A stretch of DNA of 64,000 nt. Origin: an uncultured Thalassotalea sp. GTDB taxonomy: Bacteria > Pseudomonadota > Gammaproteobacteria > Enterobacterales > Alteromonadaceae. Position numbers and translations under genes: made by a program. Location of the stretch: contig CANMZP010000020.1 of assembly GCA_947502355.1 (NCBI GenBank), positions 1 through 64,000 of the forward strand, given 5' to 3'. Of the stretch, positions 46,491 through 58,246 are shown in pieces. Numbering within the stretch: position 1 is the stretch's first letter; each line of letters begins with the position of its first letter. Below the pieces are notes generated by a model. The model worked only from the letters and a program-made list of their open reading frames with translations. It was not told the origin of the DNA and ran no database searches.

Positions 46491-47570
46491 TTGAGTATTA
46501 AGACACTCACCACCAGTAATTTTAGAAATTTAGCGTACGCCAATATACGATTTCATTCTGAACTCAATTTTATTATTGGTGGCAATGGCAGCGGAAAAAG
46601 CAGCTTACTTGAAAGTATATTTTTCTTAGGCCATGGAAAATCGTTTCGTACCAGTAAAGTCGATACATTGGTTCAAACTGACAATGATAACTTTGTGGTA
46701 AGCGTAAAAGATGATCGCGATTACCAACTCGGAGTAAAGCGTGATCGCTCTGGCAGTATCGACATTAAAATTAATGGCGATAGCAAGTTTCGTTTATCGG
46801 ACCTAGCTAAAAACATCGCCGTGCAAGTGATAACACCGGAAACCTTTCGTTTGTTTTTTGGTGGTCCAAAAGAGCGTCGTCGGTTTGTCGATTTAGGATT
46901 GTTCCACGTGGAACATCAATTTTCAGACTTATGGCGTGACTTTAGGAAAGTGTTATTGCAACGCAATGCGTGTTTAAAAAATCGCATTGTCGGGCAACAA
47001 TTGGACTATTGGACAGAACAATTTTGTGTTTTGTCAGAAAAAATTTCCGATATCCGGGCAGTGTACGTAAATCAGTTGCAACAGGATTTACAAAAATGGT
47101 TAGCCATTTTATTGCCGGATTTAGCAAATGATATTCAGTTAAGTTACTCGCAAGGGTGGCATAATAAAAAATCATTACAAGTGGTGTTAAGTGAAAATGT
47201 CGACCGTGAAAAAATGTATGGTCATAGTTTATTTGGCGCACACAAATTTGACGTGAAATTTACCTATCAAAAGCAAAGCGTAGATCAGGTATTATCACGA
47301 GGGCAACAAAAGCTATTTTTAATGGCACTAACCATTGCCCAAGCAAATTTGATTTTTAATAAGCAACAAGTATCACCAATTATTTTAATTGATGATATGG
47401 GTGCTGAACTTGATAAGCATTCAAGGAAGGTATTATCGGTGGCGATTGAACAGTTAACCTGTCAATTATTTATTACCGCCATTGATAAGTCGGTAATTGA
47501 AGCGACGTTACCGGAACAAGAAAATTATAAAATGTTTCACGTGGAACATGGTGTTATTTCAGAAGACTAA
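46491..47570 (+). CDS. recF: DNA replication and repair protein RecF, 359 aa
   Basis: SMC-like ATPase for gap repair. Walker A GGNGSGKSSLLESI is near residue 30, the signature VLSRGQQKLFLMAL and Walker B PIILIDDMGAELDKHS toward the C terminus. The start is TTG 46491, which gives the canonical MSIKTLTTSNFRNL; no in-frame ATG is near. A five-codon ATG-to-TGA reading frame (46477-46494) overlaps this start. Two parS-like palindromes lie in the coding sequence. Confidence 0.96.
   Translation: MSIKTLTTSNFRNLAYANIRFHSELNFIIGGNGSGKSSLLESIFFLGHGKSFRTSKVDTLVQTDNDNFVVSVKDDRDYQLGVKRDRSGSIDIKINGDSKFRLSDLAKNIAVQVITPETFRLFFGGPKERRRFVDLGLFHVEHQFSDLWRDFRKVLLQRNACLKNRIVGQQLDYWTEQFCVLSEKISDIRAVYVNQLQQDLQKWLAILLPDLANDIQLSYSQGWHNKKSLQVVLSENVDREKMYGHSLFGAHKFDVKFTYQKQSVDQVLSRGQQKLFLMALTIAQANLIFNKQQVSPIILIDDMGAELDKHSRKVLSVAIEQLTCQLFITAIDKSVIEATLPEQENYKMFHVEHGVISED
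46900..46915. promoter_or_regulatory. parS: parS centromere-like site 1 (inside recF)
   Basis: TGTTCCACGTGGAACA, a perfect 16-bp palindrome, identical to the form of parS known from Pseudomonas ParB. In frame it encodes FHVEH of RecF. Confidence 0.85.
47533..47548. promoter_or_regulatory. parS: parS centromere-like site 2 (3' end of recF)
   Basis: TGTTTCACGTGGAACA: one half matches the consensus TGTTTCACGTGAAACA and the other half matches site 1. It lies 22 bases before the recF stop and again encodes FHVEH. Confidence 0.85.
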
Positions 47571-47645
47571 CAAGCAGTAAAAGAATAGAATAGAGGGATT
47601 GATATCTCATATTCAGCAAAGAATTTGTTGGTATATAAACAATAG

Positions 47646-50090
<2,445 letters not shown>

Positions 50091-50121
50091 TCGTTAAGCG
50101 TACTCAGCGTAAATTATCAAT

Positions 50122-50150
50122 AAAAACCCAGGCCTTAAACCTGGGTTTTT
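50122..50150 (+). terminator. terminator after gyrB
   Basis: An 11-bp stem AAAAACCCAGG / CCTGGGTTTTT with a 7-base loop and a following T run, 31 bases after the stop. Confidence 0.92.
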
Positions 50151-50169
50151 TGTTTCTGGAGTTGGGGCT

Positions 50170-50316
50170 GCAAGCTGCAAGCTACAAGCTACAAGCTACA
50201 AGTTATATGCTATAAGCTACAAGCTACAAGTTATAAGCTATAAGCTACAAGCTGCAAGCTGCAAGCTACAAGCTACAAGTTATAAGTTATAAGCTACAAG
50301 TTATAAGCTACAAGCT
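50170..50316. repeat. 21-copy heptamer tandem array RYAAGYT
   Basis: Twenty-one consecutive 7-base units, in strict register, of GCAAGCT, ACAAGCT, ACAAGTT, ATAAGCT and ATAAGTT (one ATATGCT). Higher-order blocks are visible. The array ends in GCTGTCT...GGATTTGTGT, which also follows the five-copy array at 33.4 kb. The rest of the 545-bp gap 50091-50635 holds degenerate repeat-like sequence and, at 50593-50598, a TATAAT that may be the glyQ -10 box. Confidence 0.95.
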
Positions 50317-50635
50317 GTCTACCTTATTCGAGAAGGGGATTTGTGTACAAATACATTGGGGATAACTGAAATATTTTGATTAAAAGTCTTGCTGCTCTTA
50401 CTTGCAGCGTGCAGCCTTGAAGCTTACAGCCTAGATGAAACTTTTAAACATCAGCTATCAATCACTTATAGATTAAGGAAAAAGCATCAAGAATCGGGTT
50501 CAGATACAAATAATTACAGAACAATGGCGTTGAAAGCATATTTGCCTGTTGATATCCACGAAATAGGACTAGGCTAATATCTAAGCAAAAGGTATAATTA
50601 CCGCCAAATTTTTTAAGCAACAGTAAACGGTATTC

Positions 50636-51550
50636 ATGAGCACATTTGATATCAAAACATTCCAAGGCTTAATACTTAAGTTACAAGAGTATTGGTCTGA
50701 GCAGGGTTGTGTGATCGTACAACCTCTAGATCTCGAAGTTGGGGCAGGTACATTCCACCCAATGACATTCCTACGTTCAATTGGCCCAGAGCCAATGAGC
50801 AGTGCCTATGTGCAGCCATGTCGTCGTCCTACCGATGGCCGCTACGGTGAAAACCCGAACCGTTTACAACATTACTACCAATTTCAGGTGGTATTAAAAC
50901 CATCACCCTTGAACATTCAAGAGTTATACCTTGGTTCATTAAAAGAGCTGGGCATTGACCCATTAGTTCACGATATTCGTTTTGTTGAAGATAACTGGGA
51001 ATCACCAACATTAGGTGCCTGGGGTCTAGGCTGGGAAATCTGGCTAAACGGCATGGAGATCAGCCAATTTACTTACTTCCAACAAGTAGGTGGTTTAGAG
51101 TGTGCACCGGTAACGGGTGAGATCACATACGGTCTTGAGCGTCTTGCGATGTACATTCAAAACGTAGACAGTATTTACGACCTTGTTTGGACAGATGGAC
51201 CGTTAGGTAAAGTGTACTACCGTGATGTATTCCATCAAAACGAAGTTGAGCAGTCTACTTACAACTTTGAACACGCCGATGTTGATGCGCTATTTAAACA
51301 GTTTGATCACTGTGAAAGCGAAAGCCAAAAGCTCATTGAGCTTGGTTTACCATTACCAGCCTATGAGCAGGTAATGAAAGCATCACACGCATTTAATATG
51401 TTAGATGCACGTCACGCTATTTCAGTAACAGAGCGTCAGCGTTATATTTTACGTGTTCGTACATTAGCAAAAGCGGTAGCTGAAGCATATTACGCGAAAC
51501 GTGAAGAACTTGGATTCCCACTTTGCAAATCAGAAGGCGAGGAAAAATAA
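50636..51550 (+). CDS. glyQ: glycyl-tRNA synthetase alpha subunit, 304 aa
   Basis: Class II synthetase catalytic subunit of the alpha2-beta2 type: [37 protein letters not shown] and [25 protein letters not shown]. Standard length. Its TAA overlaps the ATG of glyS by one base. Confidence 0.98.
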   Translation: MSTFDIKTFQGLILKLQEYWSEQGCVIVQPLDLEVGAGTFHPMTFLRSIGPEPMSSAYVQPCRRPTDGRYGENPNRLQHYYQFQVVLKPSPLNIQELYLGSLKELGIDPLVHDIRFVEDNWESPTLGAWGLGWEIWLNGMEISQFTYFQQVGGLECAPVTGEITYGLERLAMYIQNVDSIYDLVWTDGPLGKVYYRDVFHQNEVEQSTYNFEHADVDALFKQFDHCESESQKLIELGLPLPAYEQVMKASHAFNMLDARHAISVTERQRYILRVRTLAKAVAEAYYAKREELGFPLCKSEGEEK

Positions 51551-53616
51551 TGAGCAACAATACTCTCCTTATTGAATTAGGTACTGAAGAATTACCACCG
51601 AAAGCACTAACGAAATTAGCGACGGCTTTCTATGACTCTATTGTTGAACAATTAGCTGCGGCAAACTTAACGTTTGACGATGCAAAATGGTTTGCGTCTC
51701 CGCGTCGTTTAGCAGTTAAAGTAAATGCTCTACAAGCAAATCAAGCGGACAAAGTAATTGAAAAACGTGGTCCTGCGGTAAACGTAGCTTTTGATAGTGA
51801 AGGCGTTGCCACAAAAGCGGCACAAGGTTGGGCTCGTTCAAATGGTATTACCGTTGAAGAAGCTGAGCGTTTAGTTACCGATAAAGGCGAGTGGTTATTA
51901 CATAAAGCCACCGTCCAAGGTAAAGCGGTAAATGACTTAGTACCAGATATGGTTAAGCAAGCCGTAACAAAATTACCGATTCCTAAGCCAATGCGATGGG
52001 GCAGCAGCCGCATTCAATTTATCCGTCCGGTACACACCATTACAATGATGTTTGGTAGCGATGTAATTGAAGGTGAGATTTTAGGTGTTAAATCGGCTAA
52101 CGTGTTACAAGGTCACCGTTTCCACTTTGAAGGTAAAGTAGAATTAGCGCATGCTGATGAATACGAAGCGGCATTAAAAGACGCTTACGTTATCGCAGAT
52201 TTTGCCAAGCGTCGTGAAATGATTGTTGAGCAAGTTAACGGTGCAGCTGCAGAGCTAAATGCAACGGCATTAATCGACGAAGAATTAATGGATGAAGTAA
52301 CCGGCATTAATGAATGGCCATCAGTACTTGTTGGTACCTTCGATGAAGACTTCTTACAAGTACCTGCTGAGCCATTAATATACTCTATGAAAGATCACCA
52401 GAAATACTTCCCGGTAATGGGTAAAGACGGTGAGCTATTAGCGAAATTTATCTTTATCACTAATATTGAGTCGAAAGACCCACAACAGATCATTCATGGT
52501 AATGAGAAAGTCATTCGTCCACGTTTAGCGGATGCTGAGTTTTTCTTTAAAACAGATAAAAAACAGACTCTTGAAAGTCGCTTAGAAAGCCTAGGTAACG
52601 TATTGTTCCAGAAACAATTGGGTACCCTTAAAGACAAATCTGAGCGTATTGCTGAGCTAAGTAAGGCCATAGCCTCATTATTGAATGAAAACGCTGACAA
52701 TGCGTTTAGAGCGGGCTTATTAAGTAAGACCGACTTGATGTCTGAAATGGTATTAGAATTCCCACAAGTACAAGGTACTATGGGTAAATACTACGCCCAA
52801 AACGATGGCGAAGTTGCCGATGTAGCGCAAGCGCTAGAAGATCAATACCGTCCTCGTTTTGCTGGTGATGCATTACCAGAGGGTAACATTGGTGCCAGTG
52901 TAGCCATTGCCGACAAGATTGATACGCTAGTCGGTATCTTTGGTATTAACCAAGCACCAAAAGGTGATAAAGACCCATTTGCATTGCGTCGAGCGGCCAT
53001 TGGTCTAATCCGTATTATTATCGAGAAAGAGTTAAGCCTTGATATTGCCGACTTATTAAAAGTTAGTATCGACTCATACGGTGACAAGCTATTAAACGAA
53101 AACGTAGCCGCTGATGTGGTTGATTTTATCATGGGTCGTTTCCGTGCATATTACCAAGAGCAGGGCATCAGCGTTGATGTGATCCAGGCCGTATTAGCGA
53201 ACAAGCCAACAGCGCCTCTAGATTTCGAGCAACGAGTTAAAGCCGTAAGTCATTTTAGAACATTAGAGCAAGCACAAGCGTTAGCAGCCGCGAACAAACG
53301 TGTAGGTAATATTTTGGCTAAATTTGACGGTGAGCTTTACTCAGAGTTTGATTTTGCTAAAGCCAGTGAAGCACAAGAAATTGCGCTTGCTGAGAAGTTT
53401 AATGCATTAACGGTAGAATTAGCGCCAGTATTTGCCGCTAAAGATTACCAGTTAGCACTAACGAAATTAGCTGAGCTAAGAGCGCCAGTTGATGAGTTCT
53501 TCGATAACGTTATGGTGATGGCAGATGATGAAGCGGTTAAAATTAACCGTTTAACTTTACTAAGCCAGTTACGTGCGGCTTTCTTTAATGTTGCTGATAT
53601 CTCGTTACTACAATAA
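51550..53616 (+). CDS. glyS: glycyl-tRNA synthetase beta subunit, 688 aa
   Basis: The start ATG 51550 overlaps the glyQ stop (TAATG), giving the canonical N terminus [18 protein letters not shown]. It is one residue shorter than the E. coli protein. The HD-like and tRNA-binding C-terminal parts look complete. A terminator follows. Confidence 0.98.
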   Translation: MSNNTLLIELGTEELPPKALTKLATAFYDSIVEQLAAANLTFDDAKWFASPRRLAVKVNALQANQADKVIEKRGPAVNVAFDSEGVATKAAQGWARSNGITVEEAERLVTDKGEWLLHKATVQGKAVNDLVPDMVKQAVTKLPIPKPMRWGSSRIQFIRPVHTITMMFGSDVIEGEILGVKSANVLQGHRFHFEGKVELAHADEYEAALKDAYVIADFAKRREMIVEQVNGAAAELNATALIDEELMDEVTGINEWPSVLVGTFDEDFLQVPAEPLIYSMKDHQKYFPVMGKDGELLAKFIFITNIESKDPQQIIHGNEKVIRPRLADAEFFFKTDKKQTLESRLESLGNVLFQKQLGTLKDKSERIAELSKAIASLLNENADNAFRAGLLSKTDLMSEMVLEFPQVQGTMGKYYAQNDGEVADVAQALEDQYRPRFAGDALPEGNIGASVAIADKIDTLVGIFGINQAPKGDKDPFALRRAAIGLIRIIIEKELSLDIADLLKVSIDSYGDKLLNENVAADVVDFIMGRFRAYYQEQGISVDVIQAVLANKPTAPLDFEQRVKAVSHFRTLEQAQALAAANKRVGNILAKFDGELYSEFDFAKASEAQEIALAEKFNALTVELAPVFAAKDYQLALTKLAELRAPVDEFFDNVMVMADDEAVKINRLTLLSQLRAAFFNVADISLLQ

Positions 53617-53640
53617 GAGCGTGTAATAAGCTATCTCTTT

Positions 53641-53664
53641 AAAAAGCGCCTTTTGGCGCTTTTT
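53641..53664 (+). terminator. terminator after glyS
   Basis: A 10-bp stem AAAAAGCGCC / GGCGCTTTTT with a TTTT loop and extra T residues, 24 bases after the stop. Confidence 0.92.
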
Positions 53665-53766
53665 TTATGTCTACATATTGATGTTGAAAAGCCACATCAA
53701 ACCGAAGGGGTCCCAGCCAAAAATAGGATGGAAAGTTGATTACTACAAATTAAACAGAAAAGAACG

Positions 53767-54012
53767 TTAACACTTCTCAATTAAATATTGGTATGGGGTT
53801 TCTGCCACATCTTTATGAACTAACTTATGTTCCATAAACTCACAAAAGCTTGGAATATCTCGGGTCGTAGAAGGGTCGTCTGCGATCACAAAAAGGGTTT
53901 CGCCAACGGCAATTTTGCGAACTTTCATTCTTAACATCATTACCGGTTCAGGGCAACGCAGGCCTATGGCATCAAGGGTGTGATCGGCGGATTGGAAAAT
54001 ATTGTCACTCAT
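53767..54012 (-). CDS. tusA: sulfurtransferase TusA, 81 aa
   Basis: Sulfur carrier for tRNA 2-thiouridine synthesis, active with the TusBCD-MnmA relay. The catalytic cysteine is in [12 protein letters not shown] (Cys20), and the C-terminal domain has the usual two-helix, four-strand pattern with [17 protein letters not shown]. Divergent from slt. Confidence 0.95.
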   Translation of the reverse strand: MSDNIFQSADHTLDAIGLRCPEPVMMLRMKVRKIAVGETLFVIADDPSTTRDIPSFCEFMEHKLVHKDVAETPYQYLIEKC

Positions 54013-54104
54013 TATGGTCTATCTTTAAAAGGTCGTGGTAATTGCGTTGTTAATTTGCTAAGTATATCAAGTATCGAATGGATTTTCTGTAGAGTAATTG
54101 TTGT

Positions 54105-56042
54105 ATGCCTTCTTTTCCAAAAATCAGCCTGGCTTTTATCTCGGCTTTGTTCGTTTCGTCTTTATCTTTTGCGAGTACAAATGCCGAAGAATTAGGGGTA
54201 GATGCATTGCAATTACAACGGCAAATATATCAGGATAATGAAAGCCAACGCTATAATGTTAATTCGAAGAGTTATCAGCGCATTATTGACAAACTGGAAA
54301 ATTATCCATTACTACCATATTTTCAACAAAAGCAATTACGACGAAATTTGGCGTTGCGTAATGAAGATAAGATCCGCGAGTTTCTTGAGACGTATAACGG
54401 CACGCCAGTGTCATTTAAATTACGCGCTCAATGGTTAGATCATTTATATATCAGCAATAAACAAAATCGTTTTATGCAATATTACCAACCAAATTTGTCA
54501 AATAAATTAAGTTGTATCGCTTGGCAATATCAGCTTAAAGATGGACAAAATCAAGATGCCATTTTTAATGAGGTTAGCAAAGTCTGGTTATCGGCCAAAT
54601 CACAACCCGATGAATGTGATCCGGTGTTTAAACAATGGCAAGAGGCAGGATACCAATCAGTCGAATTAACCTGGCAACGTATGATGATGGCCAGACAAAA
54701 ACGTCAGTATTTATTAGCTAAATATTTACGCAAGCAATTGCCCAAAGAAGAGCAGTATTTATTAGACCTTTATAAATCCATAAGACAAGCACCAAAACGG
54801 GTTGCTCACCTGGATAAATTTAAAAAGCAAAATCTGCAAGAAGGGCTCGTGCTGAGTTACGGACTAAAGCGACTGGTGTGGCAAGATGAAAAGCTGGCTT
54901 TAGCGGTGTTTAAAAAAGTACAAAAACAAAATCGACTTACTGAGGCACAACGCAAAAGTATTCTATCAAGGTTAACGGTTGCAGCTGCGCGCTCAGAAGA
55001 GTCGGAAGTGATTCGATGGTACCAGTCTTTATCACCGGCACTTATTAGTGACTCGGCCAAGCAATGGCAATTAGCCAAAGAGCTGAGTGAACAAGATTAC
55101 TCAACCTTTCTTAACCAACTCCAACAGATGTCGGCAGAAGAGCAAAAAGACAGACAATGGCGTTATTGGGAAACACGAGCAAAACAAAAGGTAAACCCCG
55201 ATTTAGACGTATCTGATGCGTATCAGAGATTAGGGAAAGAACGTAGTTACTATGGATTTTTGGCCGCAGCAAGAGTCGGGCAACAAAAGTCACTAAATCA
55301 TCAACCTTTAAAAATTGAAGATGATTTGCTAAATCGATTGGCACAAGAAGACGGTGCGCGAAGGGCCTTTGAGCTTTTTGCCATTGAGCAGTTAACGCCC
55401 GCCAGAAGAGAGTGGGATTTTTGGTTACGGTCTTTAACTGAAGATGAAAAACTGGCCGCTGTGCAGTTAGCTCATAACGTCGGTTGGCATTCACAAGGCA
55501 TTGCATCCCTTGGCAAAATGGGTGTACTAAATGATACCGACATTCGATTTCCACAACCGCATCAGGCCATCTTTAATAAGTTTGCCAAGCAATATAAAGT
55601 GGATGTTGCATGGGCGTATGCCATTGCGCGTAAGGAAAGCATCTTTATGGAAGATGCGCGTTCTTCTGTTGGCGCACTTGGGCTTATGCAGCTCATGCCA
55701 AATACGGCGAAAAACCTTGCTAAGAAGAAATTAAACAACTGGAATATTTTGCAAATCGATACCAATGTTAAATTGGGGATTCAGTATTTAAAGCAACTGC
55801 TAAATCGTTTCGATAATAATATTGTGTTGGCTACAGCGGCCTATAATGCCGGCCCGGGCAATGTAAATAAATGGCTTAAAGCACAGCCCAAATTACCTGC
55901 GGATGAATGGATAGAAACCATTCCATTTAAAGAAACCCGTAATTACGTTAAGAGCGTATTAGCGTATACCGAAATTTATCAGCAAAAATATCACAAAGGC
56001 GCGTCACCATTTAAACAGCTGATGACCATGGAAATTGATTAG
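54105..56042 (+). CDS. slt: soluble lytic murein transglycosylase, 645 aa
   Basis: Periplasmic Slt70-type enzyme. A signal peptide (about 1-23) precedes a long alpha-superhelical U and L domain and the C-terminal catalytic domain with the essential Glu in ARKESIFMEDARSSVGALGLMQLMP and the AAYNAGPGNVNKWL block. It cleaves glycan strands to 1,6-anhydro products. The 142-bp gap to pepQ shows no clear terminator. Confidence 0.96.
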   Translation: MPSFPKISLAFISALFVSSLSFASTNAEELGVDALQLQRQIYQDNESQRYNVNSKSYQRIIDKLENYPLLPYFQQKQLRRNLALRNEDKIREFLETYNGTPVSFKLRAQWLDHLYISNKQNRFMQYYQPNLSNKLSCIAWQYQLKDGQNQDAIFNEVSKVWLSAKSQPDECDPVFKQWQEAGYQSVELTWQRMMMARQKRQYLLAKYLRKQLPKEEQYLLDLYKSIRQAPKRVAHLDKFKKQNLQEGLVLSYGLKRLVWQDEKLALAVFKKVQKQNRLTEAQRKSILSRLTVAAARSEESEVIRWYQSLSPALISDSAKQWQLAKELSEQDYSTFLNQLQQMSAEEQKDRQWRYWETRAKQKVNPDLDVSDAYQRLGKERSYYGFLAAARVGQQKSLNHQPLKIEDDLLNRLAQEDGARRAFELFAIEQLTPARREWDFWLRSLTEDEKLAAVQLAHNVGWHSQGIASLGKMGVLNDTDIRFPQPHQAIFNKFAKQYKVDVAWAYAIARKESIFMEDARSSVGALGLMQLMPNTAKNLAKKKLNNWNILQIDTNVKLGIQYLKQLLNRFDNNIVLATAAYNAGPGNVNKWLKAQPKLPADEWIETIPFKETRNYVKSVLAYTEIYQQKYHKGASPFKQLMTMEID

Positions 56043-56184
56043 TCAAAAATACGAACAGGCTTATTGATAAAAAACAACGAACCGAAAACTAATCAAAAGG
56101 GCGGGCTCATGTCCGCCGCTATTGGCTATTATCAACTAATGGCGTGTGCTATGATTTAGGCAAATTTTTTACAAATAATATCTT

Positions 56185-57504
56185 ATGTCTGATTTAGCAA
56201 CTCATTATCCAGCTCATATCGCTGAGCTACAACAACGTACTCGAGCCATTCTTGGTAAAGAAAACATTAGCAGTTTAGCCATTCATTCTGGCCACGCGGG
56301 CAAAGTGTTTCTGGACGATATGTATTACCCATTTAAAACCAATCCACACTTTAAGGCTTGGTTGCCAATTGTTGATACGCCAAATTGCTGGTTAATTGTT
56401 AACGGTCAGGACAAGCCGGTATTAGCGTTTTATCAACCTCTAGATTTTTGGCATAAAGTCACCCAAATCAAAGATGAATATTGGACTGAGTTTTTCGATA
56501 TCAAATTGATGGCCAATGCGGATGAAGTTGAAAAGATTTTACCGCAAGACAAATCTACAATGGCTTACCTTGGTGCGCATGATGATGTGGCGAGCAAATT
56601 AGGTTTTCGTCACTGTAATCCAGAAAACATTCTAAATTACTTCCATTACCACCGTGCCTATAAAACCGATTATGAATTTGTTTGTTTGCGAGAAGCAAAC
56701 CGCTTGGCGGTTAATGGTCATCTTGCAGCCAAAGAAGCGTTCTATGCCAAGGCTTCTGAATTTGAAATTCAGTTGGCGTATTTAAAAGGGGTTGGACAAG
56801 GTGAAAACGAGGTGCCTTACGGTAACATTGTGGCATTAAATGAGAATGCCGCAATCTTGCACTACACGGCGTTAGAGCAAAATGCACCGCAGCAACACCA
56901 TTCGTTTTTAATTGATGCCGGAGCAAGCTTTAATGGTTATGCGGCCGACATAACTCGAACCTATTCTTTTGAAGATGATGAGTTCGCACAGTTAATTAAC
57001 GCCATGAATGAGATGCAGTTATTGCTAGGTAAGGGCTTAAAGCCGGGTGGTAGTTATGTTGATTTGCACATTGAAAACCACGTTAAACTGGCCAAAATTA
57101 TTCGCGAGTTTGGCTTTGTCGATCTGCCTGCAGAAACAATGGTTGAAAGTGGCATTACTGCGTATTTCTACCCGCATGGTATTGGTCATCATTTAGGTCT
57201 TCAGGTTCATGATATGGGCGGTTTTATGGCCAATGAGCAGGGCACATTAATTAAAGCGCCAAAAGCCCATCCATTCTTAAGAACGACACGCGGCATAGAA
57301 AGTAAGCAAGTGTTTACTATTGAACCGGGTATCTATTTTATTGACCAGTTTTTAAACGATTTATCAAAGTCTGAGCACGCTCACTTAGTCAACTGGCAAA
57401 AAGTAGACCGTTTTAGAAAGTTTGGTGGCATTCGTATTGAAGATAATATCATTGTCCATGAGGACAGATTAGAAAATATGACACGTGACTTTAATCTGGC
57501 TTAA
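56185..57504 (+). CDS. pepQ: Xaa-Pro dipeptidase, 439 aa
   Basis: Dimetal aminopeptidase-P-fold enzyme that cleaves Xaa-Pro dipeptides. Metal ligands are the two Asp of LIDAGASFNGYAADITRTY, the His of PHGIGHHLGLQVHD, and the Glu of FTIEPGIYF and GGIRIEDN. The length equals E. coli PepQ (443) within a few residues; the organophosphate-hydrolysing prolidases of Alteromonas belong to this family. It is 14 bases before the next gene. Confidence 0.96.
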   Translation: MSDLATHYPAHIAELQQRTRAILGKENISSLAIHSGHAGKVFLDDMYYPFKTNPHFKAWLPIVDTPNCWLIVNGQDKPVLAFYQPLDFWHKVTQIKDEYWTEFFDIKLMANADEVEKILPQDKSTMAYLGAHDDVASKLGFRHCNPENILNYFHYHRAYKTDYEFVCLREANRLAVNGHLAAKEAFYAKASEFEIQLAYLKGVGQGENEVPYGNIVALNENAAILHYTALEQNAPQQHHSFLIDAGASFNGYAADITRTYSFEDDEFAQLINAMNEMQLLLGKGLKPGGSYVDLHIENHVKLAKIIREFGFVDLPAETMVESGITAYFYPHGIGHHLGLQVHDMGGFMANEQGTLIKAPKAHPFLRTTRGIESKQVFTIEPGIYFIDQFLNDLSKSEHAHLVNWQKVDRFRKFGGIRIEDNIIVHEDRLENMTRDFNLA

Positions 57505-57518
57505 TCAACAGAAATAAC

Positions 57519-58148
57519 ATGTCACAAAATACAACGCCTTACCTGATCCCTAAAGCCGATTTGCAAGATGAAATCTTAGTAAATAAAAGCCGATTTATTT
57601 GCTCGATAAAGCATTGCGGTGATGCGAAGTTAGCAAAAGCATTTATTGATGAAATCCGGGGGCAATACCCGGATGCCTCTCACAATTGCTATGCCTTTGT
57701 CTCTTCAAGGCCTGAAAATAGTCAGGCCTATGGATTTAGTGATGATGGCGAGCCAAGTGGCACAGCGGGTCGGCCGATGTTAGCGGTACTGCAAGGCAGC
57801 AACGTAGGTGAAATTTGCGCGGTGGTGACACGCTATTTTGGCGGCATAAAACTCGGTACGGGTGGATTGCAAAGAGCCTATGGTAATAGCGTTCGTCAAG
57901 CATTGATAAAACTTGAAACCGAACTTAAAACACCAACCAACGACGTGCAAATCCATTGCGGGTATCAGCAAGTGCAAGATATTGAACATCATTTGTCGCA
58001 ATTTGATGGTGTGGTGATCAGTCAAGATTATGGCGTTGAAGTGGTGCTCATTGCCCGATTACCCATTCCTCAGATTGAAGCATTTAAGCAATGCATTATT
58101 GATCATACCGCCGGGCGCGTCATACCCAAATGGCTTAAACCAGAATAA
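57519..58148 (+). CDS. yigZ: YigZ family (IMPACT-like) protein, 209 aa
   Basis: UPF0029/IMPACT N-terminal domain with HNCYAFVSSRPENSQAYGFSDDGEPSGTAGRPML and TRYFGGIKLGTGGLQRAYG, followed by a small C-terminal domain. The biochemical role is not established. In E. coli yigZ lies in pepQ-yigZ-trkH, and the same order is kept here. Confidence 0.95.
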   Translation: MSQNTTPYLIPKADLQDEILVNKSRFICSIKHCGDAKLAKAFIDEIRGQYPDASHNCYAFVSSRPENSQAYGFSDDGEPSGTAGRPMLAVLQGSNVGEICAVVTRYFGGIKLGTGGLQRAYGNSVRQALIKLETELKTPTNDVQIHCGYQQVQDIEHHLSQFDGVVISQDYGVEVVLIARLPIPQIEAFKQCIIDHTAGRVIPKWLKPE

Positions 58149-58246
58149 AGTCATTCGTTTGAGGTGCTTAGATAGCGATATCACTTGGTTTCGAATCAGG
58201 TTATGCTACCATTTGTTTATAATCTAAAAAGAATTTTCCAATTACA

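Noticed and set aside
50170-50316. Heptamer array considered as a CRISPR array
   Set aside because: The units are 7 bp, contiguous and without spacers, and no cas gene is in the window.
50389-50577. A 62-residue plus-strand reading frame starting MLLLLAACSLEAYS that looks like a lipoprotein signal
   Set aside because: It overlaps degenerate heptamer-repeat sequence and the likely glyQ promoter region, has no Shine-Dalgarno, and the rest of the frame has no domain. The lipobox look comes from the repeat-like GCTGC/AAGCTTACAGC composition.
56095-56125. GGGCGGGCTCATGTCCGCC after slt considered as a terminator
   Set aside because: The stem is only five base pairs and no T run follows.
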